DNA of 64,000 nt from an uncultured Paracoccaceae bacterium (GCA_947500825.1 CANMTR010000005.1:62001-126000); one strand, 5' to 3'; shown: positions 17,397 through 26,455, numbered from the stretch's first letter. The notes: a model not told the origin generated them from the letters alone. Numbers and translations are program-made.

Positions 17397-18209
17397 ATGA
17401 TCCGCCCGCTCTCGATCCTGCTCGCCGTCCTCGCCACGCCCGCCCTCGCGCAGGAGCGGCAGAGCCATTGCATCGCCATCGCGGACGCCGCGCCGGGGAT
17501 CGAATACCTGCACCGGGCCGACTGGCGCGCCCCGCTCGAGGACTACACCGTCCGGCTGTCCTACCTAGACCACTCGATGTTCCTGCTACAGGCCCCTGAC
17601 GGAACCACCGCGGTGACCGACTACAACGGCTTTTTGGGCGACGTGGATTTCGTTCCCGACATCGCCACCATGAACCACGCCCATTCCTCGCACTGGACGA
17701 TCTCGCCCGATCCGCGCATCCCCACGCTCCTGGAAGGCTGGGGAGACGGGGTCTCGCCCAACCTGCATGCCGAGGAGGTGGGCGAGGTCTTCGTGCGCAA
17801 CGTGCCCACCGACATCCGCTCCTACGAGGGCGTGGAAAGATACGGCAACTCGATCTTCGTCTTCGAGGCGGCGGGGCTGTGCATCGGGCATCTGGGCCAT
17901 CTCCACCACGAACCCGACGAGGCGCAATATGCCGCGCTGGGCCGGCTCGACGTGGTGATGGCCGCGGTCGACGGGGGCATGACCGTGGACCTGCCGACGA
18001 TGATCGACACGCTGGAACGGCTGGAGAGTTCGATCGTGATCCCGATGCACTGGTTCGGCGGCTATACGTTGGAGCGGTTCGTCTCGGGCATCTCCGGGAG
18101 CTTTGCCGTGGAGCGGCGCCGGGGCAGCTCGATCGACGTAAGCCTGCGCACGCTTCCCGACCGGCCCACCGTGGTGGTTCTGCAACCGGCCTCCCTCGTC
18201 GCCCGATGA
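17397..18209 (+). CDS. Secreted metallo-beta-lactamase-fold protein (UlaG-like)
   Basis: A 270-residue protein with a signal peptide (MIRPLSILLAVLATPALAQ). GGAGGTG-like bases about 8 before ATG 17397 make this start better than ATG 17361. Segments in order are LSYLDHSMFLLQ, VTDYNGF, NHAHSSHWT (where MBL proteins carry HxHxDH), GHLGHLHHEP and IPMHWFGG, so several histidines of the metal site remain. The Asp of the HxHxDH motif is replaced by Ser, so hydrolase activity may be changed. The protein is expected in the periplasm. The stop overlaps the next start by ATGA. Substrate unknown. Confidence 0.82.
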   Translation: MIRPLSILLAVLATPALAQERQSHCIAIADAAPGIEYLHRADWRAPLEDYTVRLSYLDHSMFLLQAPDGTTAVTDYNGFLGDVDFVPDIATMNHAHSSHWTISPDPRIPTLLEGWGDGVSPNLHAEEVGEVFVRNVPTDIRSYEGVERYGNSIFVFEAAGLCIGHLGHLHHEPDEAQYAALGRLDVVMAAVDGGMTVDLPTMIDTLERLESSIVIPMHWFGGYTLERFVSGISGSFAVERRRGSSIDVSLRTLPDRPTVVVLQPASLVAR

Positions 18210-19600
18210 CCCATGGATGGCTGGAGGAGTTGTCGCGGCGCCTGCCGCCCGGCCGCCTGCGCAAGGCGGGCGAGGGCGACCTGACCGAGCCGCGGGGCCA
18301 GTGGCGGGGCCGGGCGGGGATCGTGGCGGTGCCGCGCGACACCGGCGAGGTGGCCGAAATTGTGCGCTTCGCCGCCCGGCGGGGCGTGCCCGTCGTTCCG
18401 CGTGGCGGCGGAACGGGCCTCGTCGGTGGTGGCACCCTGCCGGAAGGGGAGCCGATCCTGCTGTCGCTGGAGCGGATGACGGCGATCCGGGGCGTCCACC
18501 CCATGGAGAACGTGGTGGTGGCGGAGGCCGGCGCGATCCTCACGGACCTTCAGGAGGCGGCGGCGAAGGCGGACCGGCTGTTCCCGCTGTCCTGGGCCGC
18601 GGAGGGCAGCGTGCGGCTGGGCGGCGCGCTGGCCACGAACGCGGGCGGGCTGAACGTGATCCGCTACGGCACCACGCGGGAGGTCTGCCTCGGGATCGAG
18701 GCGGTGCTGCCCACGGGGGAGGTGATGCACGGGCTCAAGCGGCTACGAAAGGACAATACCGGCTACGACCTGCGCAACCTGTTGATCGGGGCCGAGGGCA
18801 CGCTCGGGGTCATCACTGCCGCCACGATGCGGTTGTTTCCGCGCCCCGCGCGGATGGGCACGGCGCTCCTGGTCGTCCGGGGGCCGGAGGCGGCACTGGA
18901 GCTTCTGTCGCTGGCCCAGCGGCGCGGCGGCGTGTCTGCGTTCGAGCTGATCTCGGAGCAGGGGCTGCGCTTCCTCTCCGAGACGGGCGCCGCGGTGCGC
19001 CAGCCCTTCGCTAAGCCGCCCCCGTGGTCGATACTGGTCGAGCTGGGGGTCGGCCCCGAGGAGGACCCGGACGCGATGCTCGAGCGCCTGTTCGCGGAAG
19101 GGGCGGAGGCCGACCTGGTCGAGGACGGGATAATCGCCCAGAGCGAGGCGCAGAGGCGGGAGCTTTGGGCCGTGCGCGAGATGATCCCCGAGGCGAACCG
19201 CGCCGTGGGAGCGATCGTGTCGAACGACGTGTCGCTTCCTCAGTCGGAGATCCCGGATTTCCTGCGGGCCTGCGACGCGCGGCTCGGCGCGGAGGTCGCG
19301 GGCCTTAGGATCAACTGCTTTGGCCATCTGGGCGACGGGAACCTACACTACAACCTCTTTCCCCCCGAGGGCGGGAACCGGGGCGACCATGCCGACCGCG
19401 CGGGGATCTTGCGCGATATCGTGACCGACGAGGTGATGGCGCGGGGCGGATCGTTCTCGGCCGAGCACGGGATCGGACGGCTCAAGGTCGACGAGCTGGA
19501 ACGTCACGGAGACCCCGCGCGCCTGGCCGCGATGCGCGTGATAAAGGCCGCGCTCGACCCCGCGGGCATCATGAACCCCGGTGCGGTACTGCGGGGGTGA
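18206..19600 (+). CDS. FAD-binding oxidoreductase (D-lactate/glycolate oxidase type)
   Basis: A 464-residue flavoenzyme of the GlcD/D-lactate dehydrogenase family that oxidises D-2-hydroxy acids. The N-terminal FAD domain (PCMH fold) shows VPVVPRGGGTGLVGGGTLP near 63-81 and ALATNAGGLNVIRYG near 140. The C-terminal cap has NCFGHLGDGNLHYN, containing the active-site His residues, and ends SAEHGIGRLKVDELE and NPGAVLRG. All are family landmarks. It shares ATGA with the upstream MBL gene. The exact acid cannot be decided; D-2-hydroxyglutarate dehydrogenase is also possible. Confidence 0.92.
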   Translation: MTHGWLEELSRRLPPGRLRKAGEGDLTEPRGQWRGRAGIVAVPRDTGEVAEIVRFAARRGVPVVPRGGGTGLVGGGTLPEGEPILLSLERMTAIRGVHPMENVVVAEAGAILTDLQEAAAKADRLFPLSWAAEGSVRLGGALATNAGGLNVIRYGTTREVCLGIEAVLPTGEVMHGLKRLRKDNTGYDLRNLLIGAEGTLGVITAATMRLFPRPARMGTALLVVRGPEAALELLSLAQRRGGVSAFELISEQGLRFLSETGAAVRQPFAKPPPWSILVELGVGPEEDPDAMLERLFAEGAEADLVEDGIIAQSEAQRRELWAVREMIPEANRAVGAIVSNDVSLPQSEIPDFLRACDARLGAEVAGLRINCFGHLGDGNLHYNLFPPEGGNRGDHADRAGILRDIVTDEVMARGGSFSAEHGIGRLKVDELERHGDPARLAAMRVIKAALDPAGIMNPGAVLRG

Positions 19601-19620
19601 CTTCAGGATCGAGGATCTGC

Positions 19621-20427
19621 CTAGCGGATCAGCGTCGGGCGGGCTTTCGGCCGGGCGGTCCGCGCGGCGGGAAGGTGGCGGTTCAGCCTGCGGGAGACGA
19701 GGCCGAAGAGCCCCAGGATCGTCAGCGTCAGCAGGACAAAGTAGCCCGCCAGAATCGGGTAGGGCACGAAGGGATTGAACGTGCGGTCGGCGAAGTAGCT
19801 CGCATAGTAGAGCGCGTCGCCGCGCTGCTGCCATGCGGGAAAGCCCGAGAAGAACACCAGCGTCGTCGCGTGGACGAGAAAGATCGCCTCGTTCGTGTAG
19901 GCGGGCCAGGCGAGGCGCAGCATGGTGGGGTAGGTGATGCGGCGGAACTTCGTCCAGCCGGTCATCCCGTAGGCTTCCGCCGCTTCGGTCTCGCCCCGGG
20001 GGATCGCGCGCAGGGCGCCGTGGAAGATCTCGGCCGCATAGGCGGAGGTGTTGAGAAACAGCACCACCAGCGCGCCGAGCCAGGCCGAGGTGATCGGGTC
20101 GAGGATCGGCGCCCGCGCCTTGAGCGACAGGAACGCGAAATAGGCGAAGAAGAACTGGATGAAGAGCGGCGAGCCGCGGAAGACGAAGACGAACCAGTCC
20201 GACAGCTTGCGGATCACCCGCGAGCGCGCGCCTTTGCCCACGGCGACCGCCACCGCGAGCCCGAAGCCGAAGGTCAGCGCCAGGACGCCGAAATAGACGT
20301 TCCAGATCATGCCTGAGCCGATCAGCGTGACCTGCTGGCACAGGGTGAAGTCGTCTCGCGGGAGCAATCGCTCGCCGATCCCCACCGAGCGCAGGGCGTA
20401 GTCCTGAATCGTCTGCCAGCAGCTCAC
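19621..20427 (-). CDS. Polar amino-acid ABC transporter permease (HisM-type)
   Basis: An inner-membrane subunit (268 residues) of a family-3 polar amino-acid importer. About five hydrophobic spans are visible. The EAA loop that contacts the ATPase reads AEAYGMTGWTKFRRITYP. The signature FRGSPLFIQFFF and the AIPRGETEAA segment resemble the octopine/histidine-type permeases. The GTG start at 20427 overlaps the upstream permease stop (GTGA). It is the last gene of the transporter operon ATPase - binding protein - permease - permease. Confidence 0.95.
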   Translation of the reverse strand: MSCWQTIQDYALRSVGIGERLLPRDDFTLCQQVTLIGSGMIWNVYFGVLALTFGFGLAVAVAVGKGARSRVIRKLSDWFVFVFRGSPLFIQFFFAYFAFLSLKARAPILDPITSAWLGALVVLFLNTSAYAAEIFHGALRAIPRGETEAAEAYGMTGWTKFRRITYPTMLRLAWPAYTNEAIFLVHATTLVFFSGFPAWQQRGDALYYASYFADRTFNPFVPYPILAGYFVLLTLTILGLFGLVSRRLNRHLPAARTARPKARPTLIR

Positions 20428-21200
20428 GAGAGGGCCTGCCCGCGGCGCAGGCGCCGCATCAACCGGTCGAGCAGCGCCTCGGACACCCGGGTCAGGCCGA
20501 GGTAGAACACGAGGAGCGCGAGGAAGTACCACATCCGCCAGTCGCCGTGGGGGTAGTCGGTGAACATGGGCGTCTTCGTCCCGCCGAGCTCGCGTGCCCA
20601 GTAGACGATGTCCTCCACGCCCAGCAGGAACAGGAGCGGCGTCGCCTTGACGAGGATCATCCACAGGTTCGACAGGCCCGGCAGGGCATAGAGCCACATC
20701 TGCGGCACCAGCACCCGGCGGAAGGCCTGTGCCCGCGTCATGCCGTAGGCGGCCGCCGTCTCGATCTGGGCGGCGGGCACCGAGCGCATGGCGCCGAACA
20801 GGACATTGGCGCAGAAGGCGCCGAAGACGATGGCGAAGGTGAGGACCGCGAGGCCGAACCCGTAGGCCTCGTGCACCCATTGCGGCGCCGAGCCCGAGGG
20901 GGTCTTGGCCTCGGGGCAGACCACGAAGTCCGATCCCCGGCGCACGGCCTCGGTCCAGCCCGGGCAGGCGACCTGGTGGCGCAGGTATTCCACCCCCTGG
21001 TCGAGGGCGATCACGAAGAACAGGAAAAAGGCGATGTCGGGCACCCCGCGCACGATGGCGATGTAGCCCCGCCCCAGCCAGCGCAGCGGGGCCGTCGCCG
21101 AGCGGGCCGCCACCGCGCCGCCGAAGCCGAACAGGAGCGCGGCCGGAGCCGTCACCGCGAGCAGGAGCAGCACGGTGCCGAAGGAGGCATAAAACGCCAC
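20424..21200 (-). CDS. Polar amino-acid ABC transporter permease (HisQ-type)
   Basis: The second membrane subunit (258 residues from GTG 21200) of the same importer. It carries the family landmarks IVRGVPDIAFFLFF, the EAA loop AAAYGMTRAQAFRRVLVPQM and LSNLWMILVKATPLLFL. A periplasmic Cys-containing loop (VACPGW...FVVCPEA) lies between the second and third helices. The reading frame stays open upstream of 21200 for about 170 bases with homologue-like sequence (CTDPAALDGLAWLACYLTTG) but no ATG, GTG or TTG, so the real N-terminus may be longer and use a rare start. Confidence 0.92.
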   Translation of the reverse strand: MAFYASFGTVLLLLAVTAPAALLFGFGGAVAARSATAPLRWLGRGYIAIVRGVPDIAFFLFFVIALDQGVEYLRHQVACPGWTEAVRRGSDFVVCPEAKTPSGSAPQWVHEAYGFGLAVLTFAIVFGAFCANVLFGAMRSVPAAQIETAAAYGMTRAQAFRRVLVPQMWLYALPGLSNLWMILVKATPLLFLLGVEDIVYWARELGGTKTPMFTDYPHGDWRMWYFLALLVFYLGLTRVSEALLDRLMRRLRRGQALS

Positions 21201-21379
21201 GTGCTTGCCCGTGGTGAGGTAGCAGGCGAGCCAGGCCAGGCCGTCGAGCGCGGCGGGATCGGTGCAGGCGGATAGGATGGCGGTGGCTCCTGTGCCGGCC
21301 GGGGCCTCGGGGCGCCGGCCCTGCGTATCGCGGCCGAGGGGGCCCGCGTGGAACCAGTCCCGCGCGGGCCGTCAGCGTT

Positions 21380-22096
21380 TCAGAACGTCTCGCTGTCGGG
21401 CAGCCATTTCTCGATCAGGGCGTTGAGGGAGCCGTCCTCCTTCATCGACACGATGGCGGCGTCGAAGCTCTCGCGAAGCTCCGCGTCCGATTCGCGGAAA
21501 CCCATGCCGATCCCCTCGTCGAGGAAGACGTCCTCGCCCACGAAGGCGAGGTCCGGCAGGGCCTCGACCTGGGGCGTAAGCACGTCCTTGTCGGCGATCA
21601 CCGCGTCGGCCTCGCCGTTCCTCACCGCCGCGATCGCTTCCTCGGGGGTGGCGAATTCGAGCAGCGTGGCCTCGGTGGTGGTGACGTGGTTGGCCTGGAT
21701 CGTACCGGTCTGGGCGGCGATCACGCCGGTCTGCGGGTCCACGCCCTCGCTTGCCGCGGCGTAGGCCGAGGGAGGCGGCGGGGTGTAGTTCTCGGAGAAG
21801 TCTATCACGTCGTCGCGCTCGGGCGTGATCGACATGGCGGCGATGATCGCGTCGTAGTTGCCCGAGACGAGGTTGGGGATGATCGAGTCCCAGTCGTTCG
21901 TCACCCACTCGCATTGCAGCTCGGCCCGGGCGCAGAGCTCGTCGCCCAGCTCCCGCTCGAAGCCCGCGATCTGCCCGGAATCGTCGAGGAAGTTGTAGGG
22001 AGGGTAGGCGCCTTCGGTTCCAAGGCGCACTGTTTCCTGCGCGGCGGCGGCGCCCGCGAGGAGCGCGAGGGGGGCGGCGATGAGCAAGCGTCTCAA
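21380..22096 (-). CDS. ABC transporter substrate-binding protein, family 3
   Basis: The periplasmic amino-acid receptor (238 residues) of the transporter. TTG 22096 is chosen because the product then begins with a clean signal peptide (LRRLLIAAPLALLAGAAAAQ, first residue read as Met) and GGGAG stands about 8 bases before it. Mature signatures are LGTEGAYPPYNF, GFERELGDEL, DWDSIIPNLVSGNYDAIIA and MSITPERDDVIDFSENY. Polar or basic amino acids are typical ligands of this family. Two cysteines (LCARAELQC) may form a disulfide. Confidence 0.94.
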   Translation of the reverse strand: MRRLLIAAPLALLAGAAAAQETVRLGTEGAYPPYNFLDDSGQIAGFERELGDELCARAELQCEWVTNDWDSIIPNLVSGNYDAIIAAMSITPERDDVIDFSENYTPPPPSAYAAASEGVDPQTGVIAAQTGTIQANHVTTTEATLLEFATPEEAIAAVRNGEADAVIADKDVLTPQVEALPDLAFVGEDVFLDEGIGMGFRESDAELRESFDAAIVSMKEDGSLNALIEKWLPDSETF

Positions 22097-22196
22097 GGGG
22101 GTGTCTCCCGTCGGTAAGGCGGCCTCGTTCGGGATGGGCCGCGGTTGGATGCGGATCGCAGCGTCGGGCGAAACGGCGCCGATGGCAAGCGCGCGC

Positions 22197-22973
22197 TCAG
22201 GCTGCGCCCGCCGAGAGGAAGCCGCGCAGGCGCACGCTTTCGGGCGCATCGAAGACGCGGGCGGGCGGCCCCTCCTCCTCGATCCGGCCGCGATGGAGGA
22301 AGATGACGTGGTCGGAACAATCCCGCGCCATGTCCATGTCGTGGGTGACGAGGATCATGGTCCGCCCCTCGTCGGCCAGGGAGCGGATGACGCGCACCAC
22401 CTCCTGTTCGAGTTCGGGATCGAGCGCCGAGGTCGGCTCGTCGAACAGGAGCGCGCGGGGCTCCATCGCCAGGGCGCGGGCGATGGCGGCGCGCTGCTGC
22501 TGGCCGCCCGAGAGCTCGGCGGGGTAGCGGTCCGCCTTGTCGCCGATGCCGACCTTGTCGAGATAGGCGCGCGCGGCGGCCTCGGCCTCGTCGCGGGGGC
22601 GCTTGAGGACGTGGATCGGCGCCTCGGTCACGTTGCGCAGGATGGTCATGTGCGCCCACAGGTTGAACTGCTGGAACACCATCGACAGGTTGGTGCGGAT
22701 CCGCGTGACCTGGCGGGGATCGGCCGGGCGCCTTGCCGCGCCGTGGCCGGTCCAGCGCACCTGTTCGCCCTCGAAGGCCACCTCGCCCTCCTGGCTGTCC
22801 TCGAGGAGGTTGCAACAGCGCAGGAGCGTGGACTTGCCCGAGCCGGACGATCCGATGAGAGACACGACATGCCCCCTCGGCGCCGTCAGATCGACGCCGG
22901 CGAGGACCTTGTTGGGCCCGTAGCTCTTGTGCAGGTCGCGGACCTTGAGGACGGGGTCGGACACGGGGGGCAT
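22197..22973 (-). CDS. Polar amino-acid ABC transporter ATP-binding protein (HisP-type)
   Basis: The ATPase (258 residues) of the importer, first gene of the operon. Walker A is GSSGSGKST near residues 41-49. Then come FQQFNLWAHMT (Q-loop), LSGGQQQRAAIARAL (signature), LLFDEPTSALDPE (Walker B) and LVTHDMDMA (H-loop). The insert between Walker A and the Q-loop (RRPADPRQVTRIRT) is the one seen in histidine/octopine-type ATPases. The start is ATG 22973. There are 100 bases to the binding protein gene. Confidence 0.96.
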   Translation of the reverse strand: MPPVSDPVLKVRDLHKSYGPNKVLAGVDLTAPRGHVVSLIGSSGSGKSTLLRCCNLLEDSQEGEVAFEGEQVRWTGHGAARRPADPRQVTRIRTNLSMVFQQFNLWAHMTILRNVTEAPIHVLKRPRDEAEAAARAYLDKVGIGDKADRYPAELSGGQQQRAAIARALAMEPRALLFDEPTSALDPELEQEVVRVIRSLADEGRTMILVTHDMDMARDCSDHVIFLHRGRIEEEGPPARVFDAPESVRLRGFLSAGAA

Positions 22974-23041
22974 GGTCTCCGGTCGGCGGATGCGGCCGGA
23001 TTAGGACCGATCGGGTGCGGAATTGCAATGCCGCCGTTTCG

Positions 23042-23485
23042 TCAGGCGCGACGCTCCTCCACCCGTCGCCGGGCGAGGTTCGATTCGCGGTCGTTGACGC
23101 CCAGAAGGGGTGCGATCATCCGCAGGAGCGAGTTCTCCTCCTCGTCGCGGTGCCCGTCGGCCAGGACCACGTCCCACAATGCCTCGATCACCGCGATGCG
23201 GTCGTCGAGCGGGACGGCATCCTTGATCGCGCGGGTGAAGCGGATGGTGTCGGGCGCCTCGGCCTCGGCGGCCTCGCCGTCGGCCCGCAGGGCGGCGGCC
23301 GCCTCCGCCTCGAGGCCGAAGCGCGTGGCCACGACCCGGTCGATGCGCTGGCGCTCCTGGGCGGAATAGTCCCCGTCGGCGCGCGCGATCCGGACCAGCA
23401 GCGCGGTCAGCGCAAGGCGGGCATCCTCGTCGGGCAGGCGCTCGGGCGCGGTTTCGGTGAGACGGCGAAAGAGATCTGCGAACAT
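23042..23485 (-). CDS. TerB-like tellurite-resistance-domain protein
   Basis: A 147-residue helical protein. The two repeated segments LLVRIARADGDYSAQERQRID (residues about 30-50) and LWDVVLADGHRDEEENSLLR (about 105-125) are the acidic D-G-x-x-x-x-E-E motifs of the TerB/COG4103 fold, which can bind metal ions. No signal peptide or membrane span. ATG 23485 is preferred over the longer frame from 23533, which has no family sequence. Divergent from the outer-membrane protein gene with about 140 bases between. Function unknown. Confidence 0.85.
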   Translation of the reverse strand: MFADLFRRLTETAPERLPDEDARLALTALLVRIARADGDYSAQERQRIDRVVATRFGLEAEAAAALRADGEAAEAEAPDTIRFTRAIKDAVPLDDRIAVIEALWDVVLADGHRDEEENSLLRMIAPLLGVNDRESNLARRRVEERRA

Positions 23486-23626
23486 GGAGGACGTTATAGG
23501 CCGCTGTTGCATAGCTGCAAAGATTCGGCACAAACTGCAGGAAATCGTGATCCCGCCAGCGCCCGGACTGTTTCTCCGGCAGGCATCACGCTATGTGTCG
23601 CGCAATCACGATCTGGGATCCGCACC

Positions 23627-24451
23627 GTGCACCGTTTTCTACTGACCGCAGGCATCGCTCTGTCCGCCGCCGCCGTGTATGCCGGGGGCGTCAGCGCCCA
23701 GGGTTTCGAGCCTCAGCCGACATATGCTGCCCCGGCTCAGTCTGCCGGCAGCCCCGACCTGATCTTCACCCTGCGGGGCGGCGTGGCCACGTCGCCGGAG
23801 TATTTCGGGTCCGACGAGTACCAGGTGGGTCCCGACCTCGGCTTCCAGTTGAACTACGCCGCGATCGGGCCGCTGAACTTCGGCCGTACCGACGGCGTGG
23901 AGACCTACGGGCTGGGCCTGCGAGGCTCGTTCCGCTACATCGGCGAGCGCGACAGCGATGACTTCGACGAGCTTCGGGGGCTCGACGACGTCGACGCGAC
24001 GGCCGAGCTGGGCCTGGGCGTGGGATACACCTCCGAGCGGTTCGACGCCTTCGCCGACCTGCGCTATGGGATCGGCGGCCACGAGAGCTTCGTGGGCGAA
24101 CTCGGTGCCGACGTGAAGCTTCACCCCAGCGAGCGGCTGACCCTGAAGGCCGGGCCGCGGATGCTGCTGGGTTCGGACGATTACGCCTCGACCTATTTCG
24201 GGGTCTCGCCGGACGAGGCCTTGGCCAGCAACGGGCTCTACGACGCCTACGATGCCGATGGCGGCGTGGTCTCCGCCGGTGTCGAAGTGGGCGCGAGATA
24301 CGATCTGAACGGCCCGTGGGGGATCGAGGGCGCCGTGACCTACGACCGGCTCGTCGGGGACGCGTCCGACAGCCCCATCGTCGAGCAGGGCGACCGTGAC
24401 CAGTACGGTCTCCGGATCGGCATCACCCGCCAGATCACCCTGGACTTCTGA
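23627..24451 (+). CDS. MipA/OmpV family outer-membrane protein
   Basis: A 274-residue exported protein with a signal peptide (HRFLLTAGIALSAAAVYAGG) and a predicted beta-barrel: alternating Gly/aromatic strands such as LIFTLRGGVATSPEYFGS, YGLGLRGSFRYIG, ELGLGVGYTSERFDAFADL and VGARYDLNG, closing with a C-terminal Phe (ITRQITLDF), the usual BAM signal. The start is GTG 23627. No strong ribosome site is seen, and the frame is open upstream, so the first codon is uncertain. MipA relatives act as murein-hydrolase scaffolds or porins; which applies here is unknown. Confidence 0.85.
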   Translation: MHRFLLTAGIALSAAAVYAGGVSAQGFEPQPTYAAPAQSAGSPDLIFTLRGGVATSPEYFGSDEYQVGPDLGFQLNYAAIGPLNFGRTDGVETYGLGLRGSFRYIGERDSDDFDELRGLDDVDATAELGLGVGYTSERFDAFADLRYGIGGHESFVGELGADVKLHPSERLTLKAGPRMLLGSDDYASTYFGVSPDEALASNGLYDAYDADGGVVSAGVEVGARYDLNGPWGIEGAVTYDRLVGDASDSPIVEQGDRDQYGLRIGITRQITLDF

Positions 24452-24490
24452 GCGCCGGCCGGCACCCGACCCGGTGCCGGCACCCGCCTC

Positions 24491-25267
24491 TCACCCCGGC
24501 AGGGCGCCCATCTCGGCCGTATCGACGCGGTCCTCCCGGGCGGTGCCGTCGCCCCGGTCCCGGATCGTGACCCTGCCGCCCTCGGCGCCGATCACCACCG
24601 TCCCGCACATGTCCACGAACAGGCCGTTCTCCACCACCCCGGGGATGCGGTTGAGCGCGGTGGCCAAACCGGCCGCGTCGCCGATGCGGGCGAGGCGAAG
24701 GTCCAGGATATGGTTCCCCTCGTCCGTGATGAAGGGCGCGTCCGGCCCCATTCGCAGCTCCGCGTTGCGGGAACCGACATCCGCGTCGCGCAGAAGGCGG
24801 TCGATATGCCGTCGGGTCGTCCCGATGCCGAAGGGCACGACCTCCACCGGCAGGGGAAAGGCGCCCAGCGTGGCGACCTCCTTGGCGGCGTCGGCGATCA
24901 CCACCATCCGGTCCGACGCGGCGGCGACGATCTTTTCGCGCAGGAGCGCACCCCCGCCGCCCTTGACGAGGGCATGATCGGGGTCGATCTCGTCGGCCCC
25001 GTCGATGGTGAGGTCGAGCCAGCCGGCCTCGTCCAGCGGGACGACCGGAATGCCCACGCGCCGCGCCAGCTCCTCGGTGCGGCGCGAGGTGGGCACGCCG
25101 GTGATCCTCAGCCCGTCCTCGGCCACCATCCGGCCGAGGCAGCGCACCATCCAGGAGGCGGTCGAGCCCGTCCCGAGGCCCACGCGCATGCCGCTCTCGA
25201 CATAGGCGCAGGCACGCCGGGCGGCGCTGAAGCGGGCGATGTCGGCGGGGGCGGGCGTGTCGGGCAT
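24491..25267 (-). CDS. rpiA: Ribose-5-phosphate isomerase A
   Basis: Interconverts ribose-5-phosphate and ribulose-5-phosphate (258 residues, usual length is about 220-260). Signatures: VGLGTGSTASW near residues 29-39, TIDGADEIDPDHALVKGGGGALLREKI split over about 88-114 with the catalytic Asp/Glu/Lys, and the C-terminal GVVENGLFVDMC. The start is ATG 25267. It follows thiN on the same strand with 26 bases between, so the two are likely co-transcribed. Confidence 0.97.
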   Translation of the reverse strand: MPDTPAPADIARFSAARRACAYVESGMRVGLGTGSTASWMVRCLGRMVAEDGLRITGVPTSRRTEELARRVGIPVVPLDEAGWLDLTIDGADEIDPDHALVKGGGGALLREKIVAAASDRMVVIADAAKEVATLGAFPLPVEVVPFGIGTTRRHIDRLLRDADVGSRNAELRMGPDAPFITDEGNHILDLRLARIGDAAGLATALNRIPGVVENGLFVDMCGTVVIGAEGGRVTIRDRGDGTAREDRVDTAEMGALPG

Positions 25268-25293
25268 GGGCAGTCTCCTCTGTCGGGGCCGGT

Positions 25294-25995
25294 CTAAGCG
25301 AAGCTCGCGCCGGTGGCAAAGCGCTCCGGCCCCGCGGCGACGAGGGCCTCCATCGCCGCCTCGCGCGCCTCGGGGGGCAGCAGGACGACCATTCCGGGGC
25401 CCTCCATGGATATGCGAACCGGCCCGGTCGCCTCGTTCGACGTGCCGACGGGGCCTGCGGGGCGGAAATCGATCCCGTCGATCGGCCAGCGCAGGCAGGT
25501 GGAGCGCCCCCTGACGGGGGCGAGGGGGAACAGCGACACCCATGTTCCGGGCCTCAGCGACAGTCGCAGGTCGCGCGGCGCGGCGAAGGCCAGCGCGTCA
25601 CTCCCCAGCAGGAGAACGGGGCGGGGGTCGCGCACGAGGCAGGAGAGGGCTGCCAGCGTATGGTCCGTCCGCCCGCCCAGGAAGCCCAATCCAAGCACGA
25701 GCGGCGCCTTGATCCGGCGCAGGCACTTCTCAAAGTCGGTGCTCTCCTGTTCGGTGACGGCATGAAGGGTCTCCGGCGACAGCTGCTGGCGGACGGAGGG
25801 GGCGATCGAATCCATGTCGCCGATCACCGCGTCGGGCAGATGTCCGGCCTCCAAGACCGCGCCTGCGCCGCCGTCTGCGGCCACGACGGGGCCGCCCCGT
25901 GCGATCTCCCGGTCGAGCGCCCCGGGCGGGATCGGGCCGCCACCCACCAGGACGACCGGACCGGCGGCGGAGATGATCGGGGCCACCCTCACCAC
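25294..25995 (-). CDS. Thiamine pyrophosphokinase
   Basis: ThiN-type thiamine diphosphokinase (233 residues), making thiamine diphosphate from thiamine and ATP. Visible motifs: VAADGGAGAVLEAGHLPD near residues 38-55, GDMDS (58-62), STDFEKCLRRI, and GFLGGRTDHTLAALS near 105-119, all of the TPK catalytic domain. The C-terminal part has the TPK B1-binding beta-domain (GTSNEATGPVRISMEGPG). It lies upstream of rpiA on the same strand. The 235 bases between it and the DUF2842 gene hold nothing I recognise. Confidence 0.93.
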   Translation of the reverse strand: MVRVAPIISAAGPVVLVGGGPIPPGALDREIARGGPVVAADGGAGAVLEAGHLPDAVIGDMDSIAPSVRQQLSPETLHAVTEQESTDFEKCLRRIKAPLVLGLGFLGGRTDHTLAALSCLVRDPRPVLLLGSDALAFAAPRDLRLSLRPGTWVSLFPLAPVRGRSTCLRWPIDGIDFRPAGPVGTSNEATGPVRISMEGPGMVVLLPPEAREAAMEALVAAGPERFATGASFA

Positions 25996-26230
25996 CGGTC
26001 AGCCTCCGAGCGGCAGGATGCGGGCGACCCTGCGAAGACGGGCCCGTGCAGGATGGAGGACGTGGACAAGGGATTTACGCTGGCCTGTGGCGATCTCTTC
26101 GCCACACTCACGGGCTTCACGGCTCCGTTCAATATGCCCGAAGCCATGGAGCGCCGCGCGACGCGTGGCGACCCCGATGGGCGCTGGCCGCCCGGAAAGG
26201 GACGGCTGAGGCGCGGATCCCTCTGACGGG

Positions 26231-26455
26231 TCAGTCGCGCTCCTCCTCCGGTGCGGCCTGTCCCACCCCCCGGAAGATGTGGCGGAAGGGCAGCGCCCAG
26301 GCCACGCCGAGCACCAGGTAGACCAGCAACTCCACCAGGATCGGCGGCCGTCCGAACCACGTCATGATGCTCGACGCGAGGATGATCCAGATCGGCAGGG
26401 CGACGAGCAGGATCACGAGGGACCAGCGCCGCTTGGCCTTGTGGGACAGGGCCAT
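26231..26455 (-). CDS. DUF2842 family small membrane protein
   Basis: A 74-residue protein with two hydrophobic segments (LVILLVALPIWIILASSIM, LVELLVYLVLGVAWALPF) and a charged ending (APEEERD). Shape and sequence fit DUF2842, a family I know only from alphaproteobacteria. It follows purA on the same strand with 3 bases between them, so it is probably co-transcribed. No function is known. The basic N-terminus (HKAKRRW) suggests an N-inside topology. Confidence 0.85.
   Translation of the reverse strand: MALSHKAKRRWSLVILLVALPIWIILASSIMTWFGRPPILVELLVYLVLGVAWALPFRHIFRGVGQAAPEEERD

Noticed and set aside
25996-26230. Possible small gene between thiN and the DUF2842 gene
   Set aside because: Short frames are open on both strands but show no ribosome site, no family residues and no codon bias like the neighbours.
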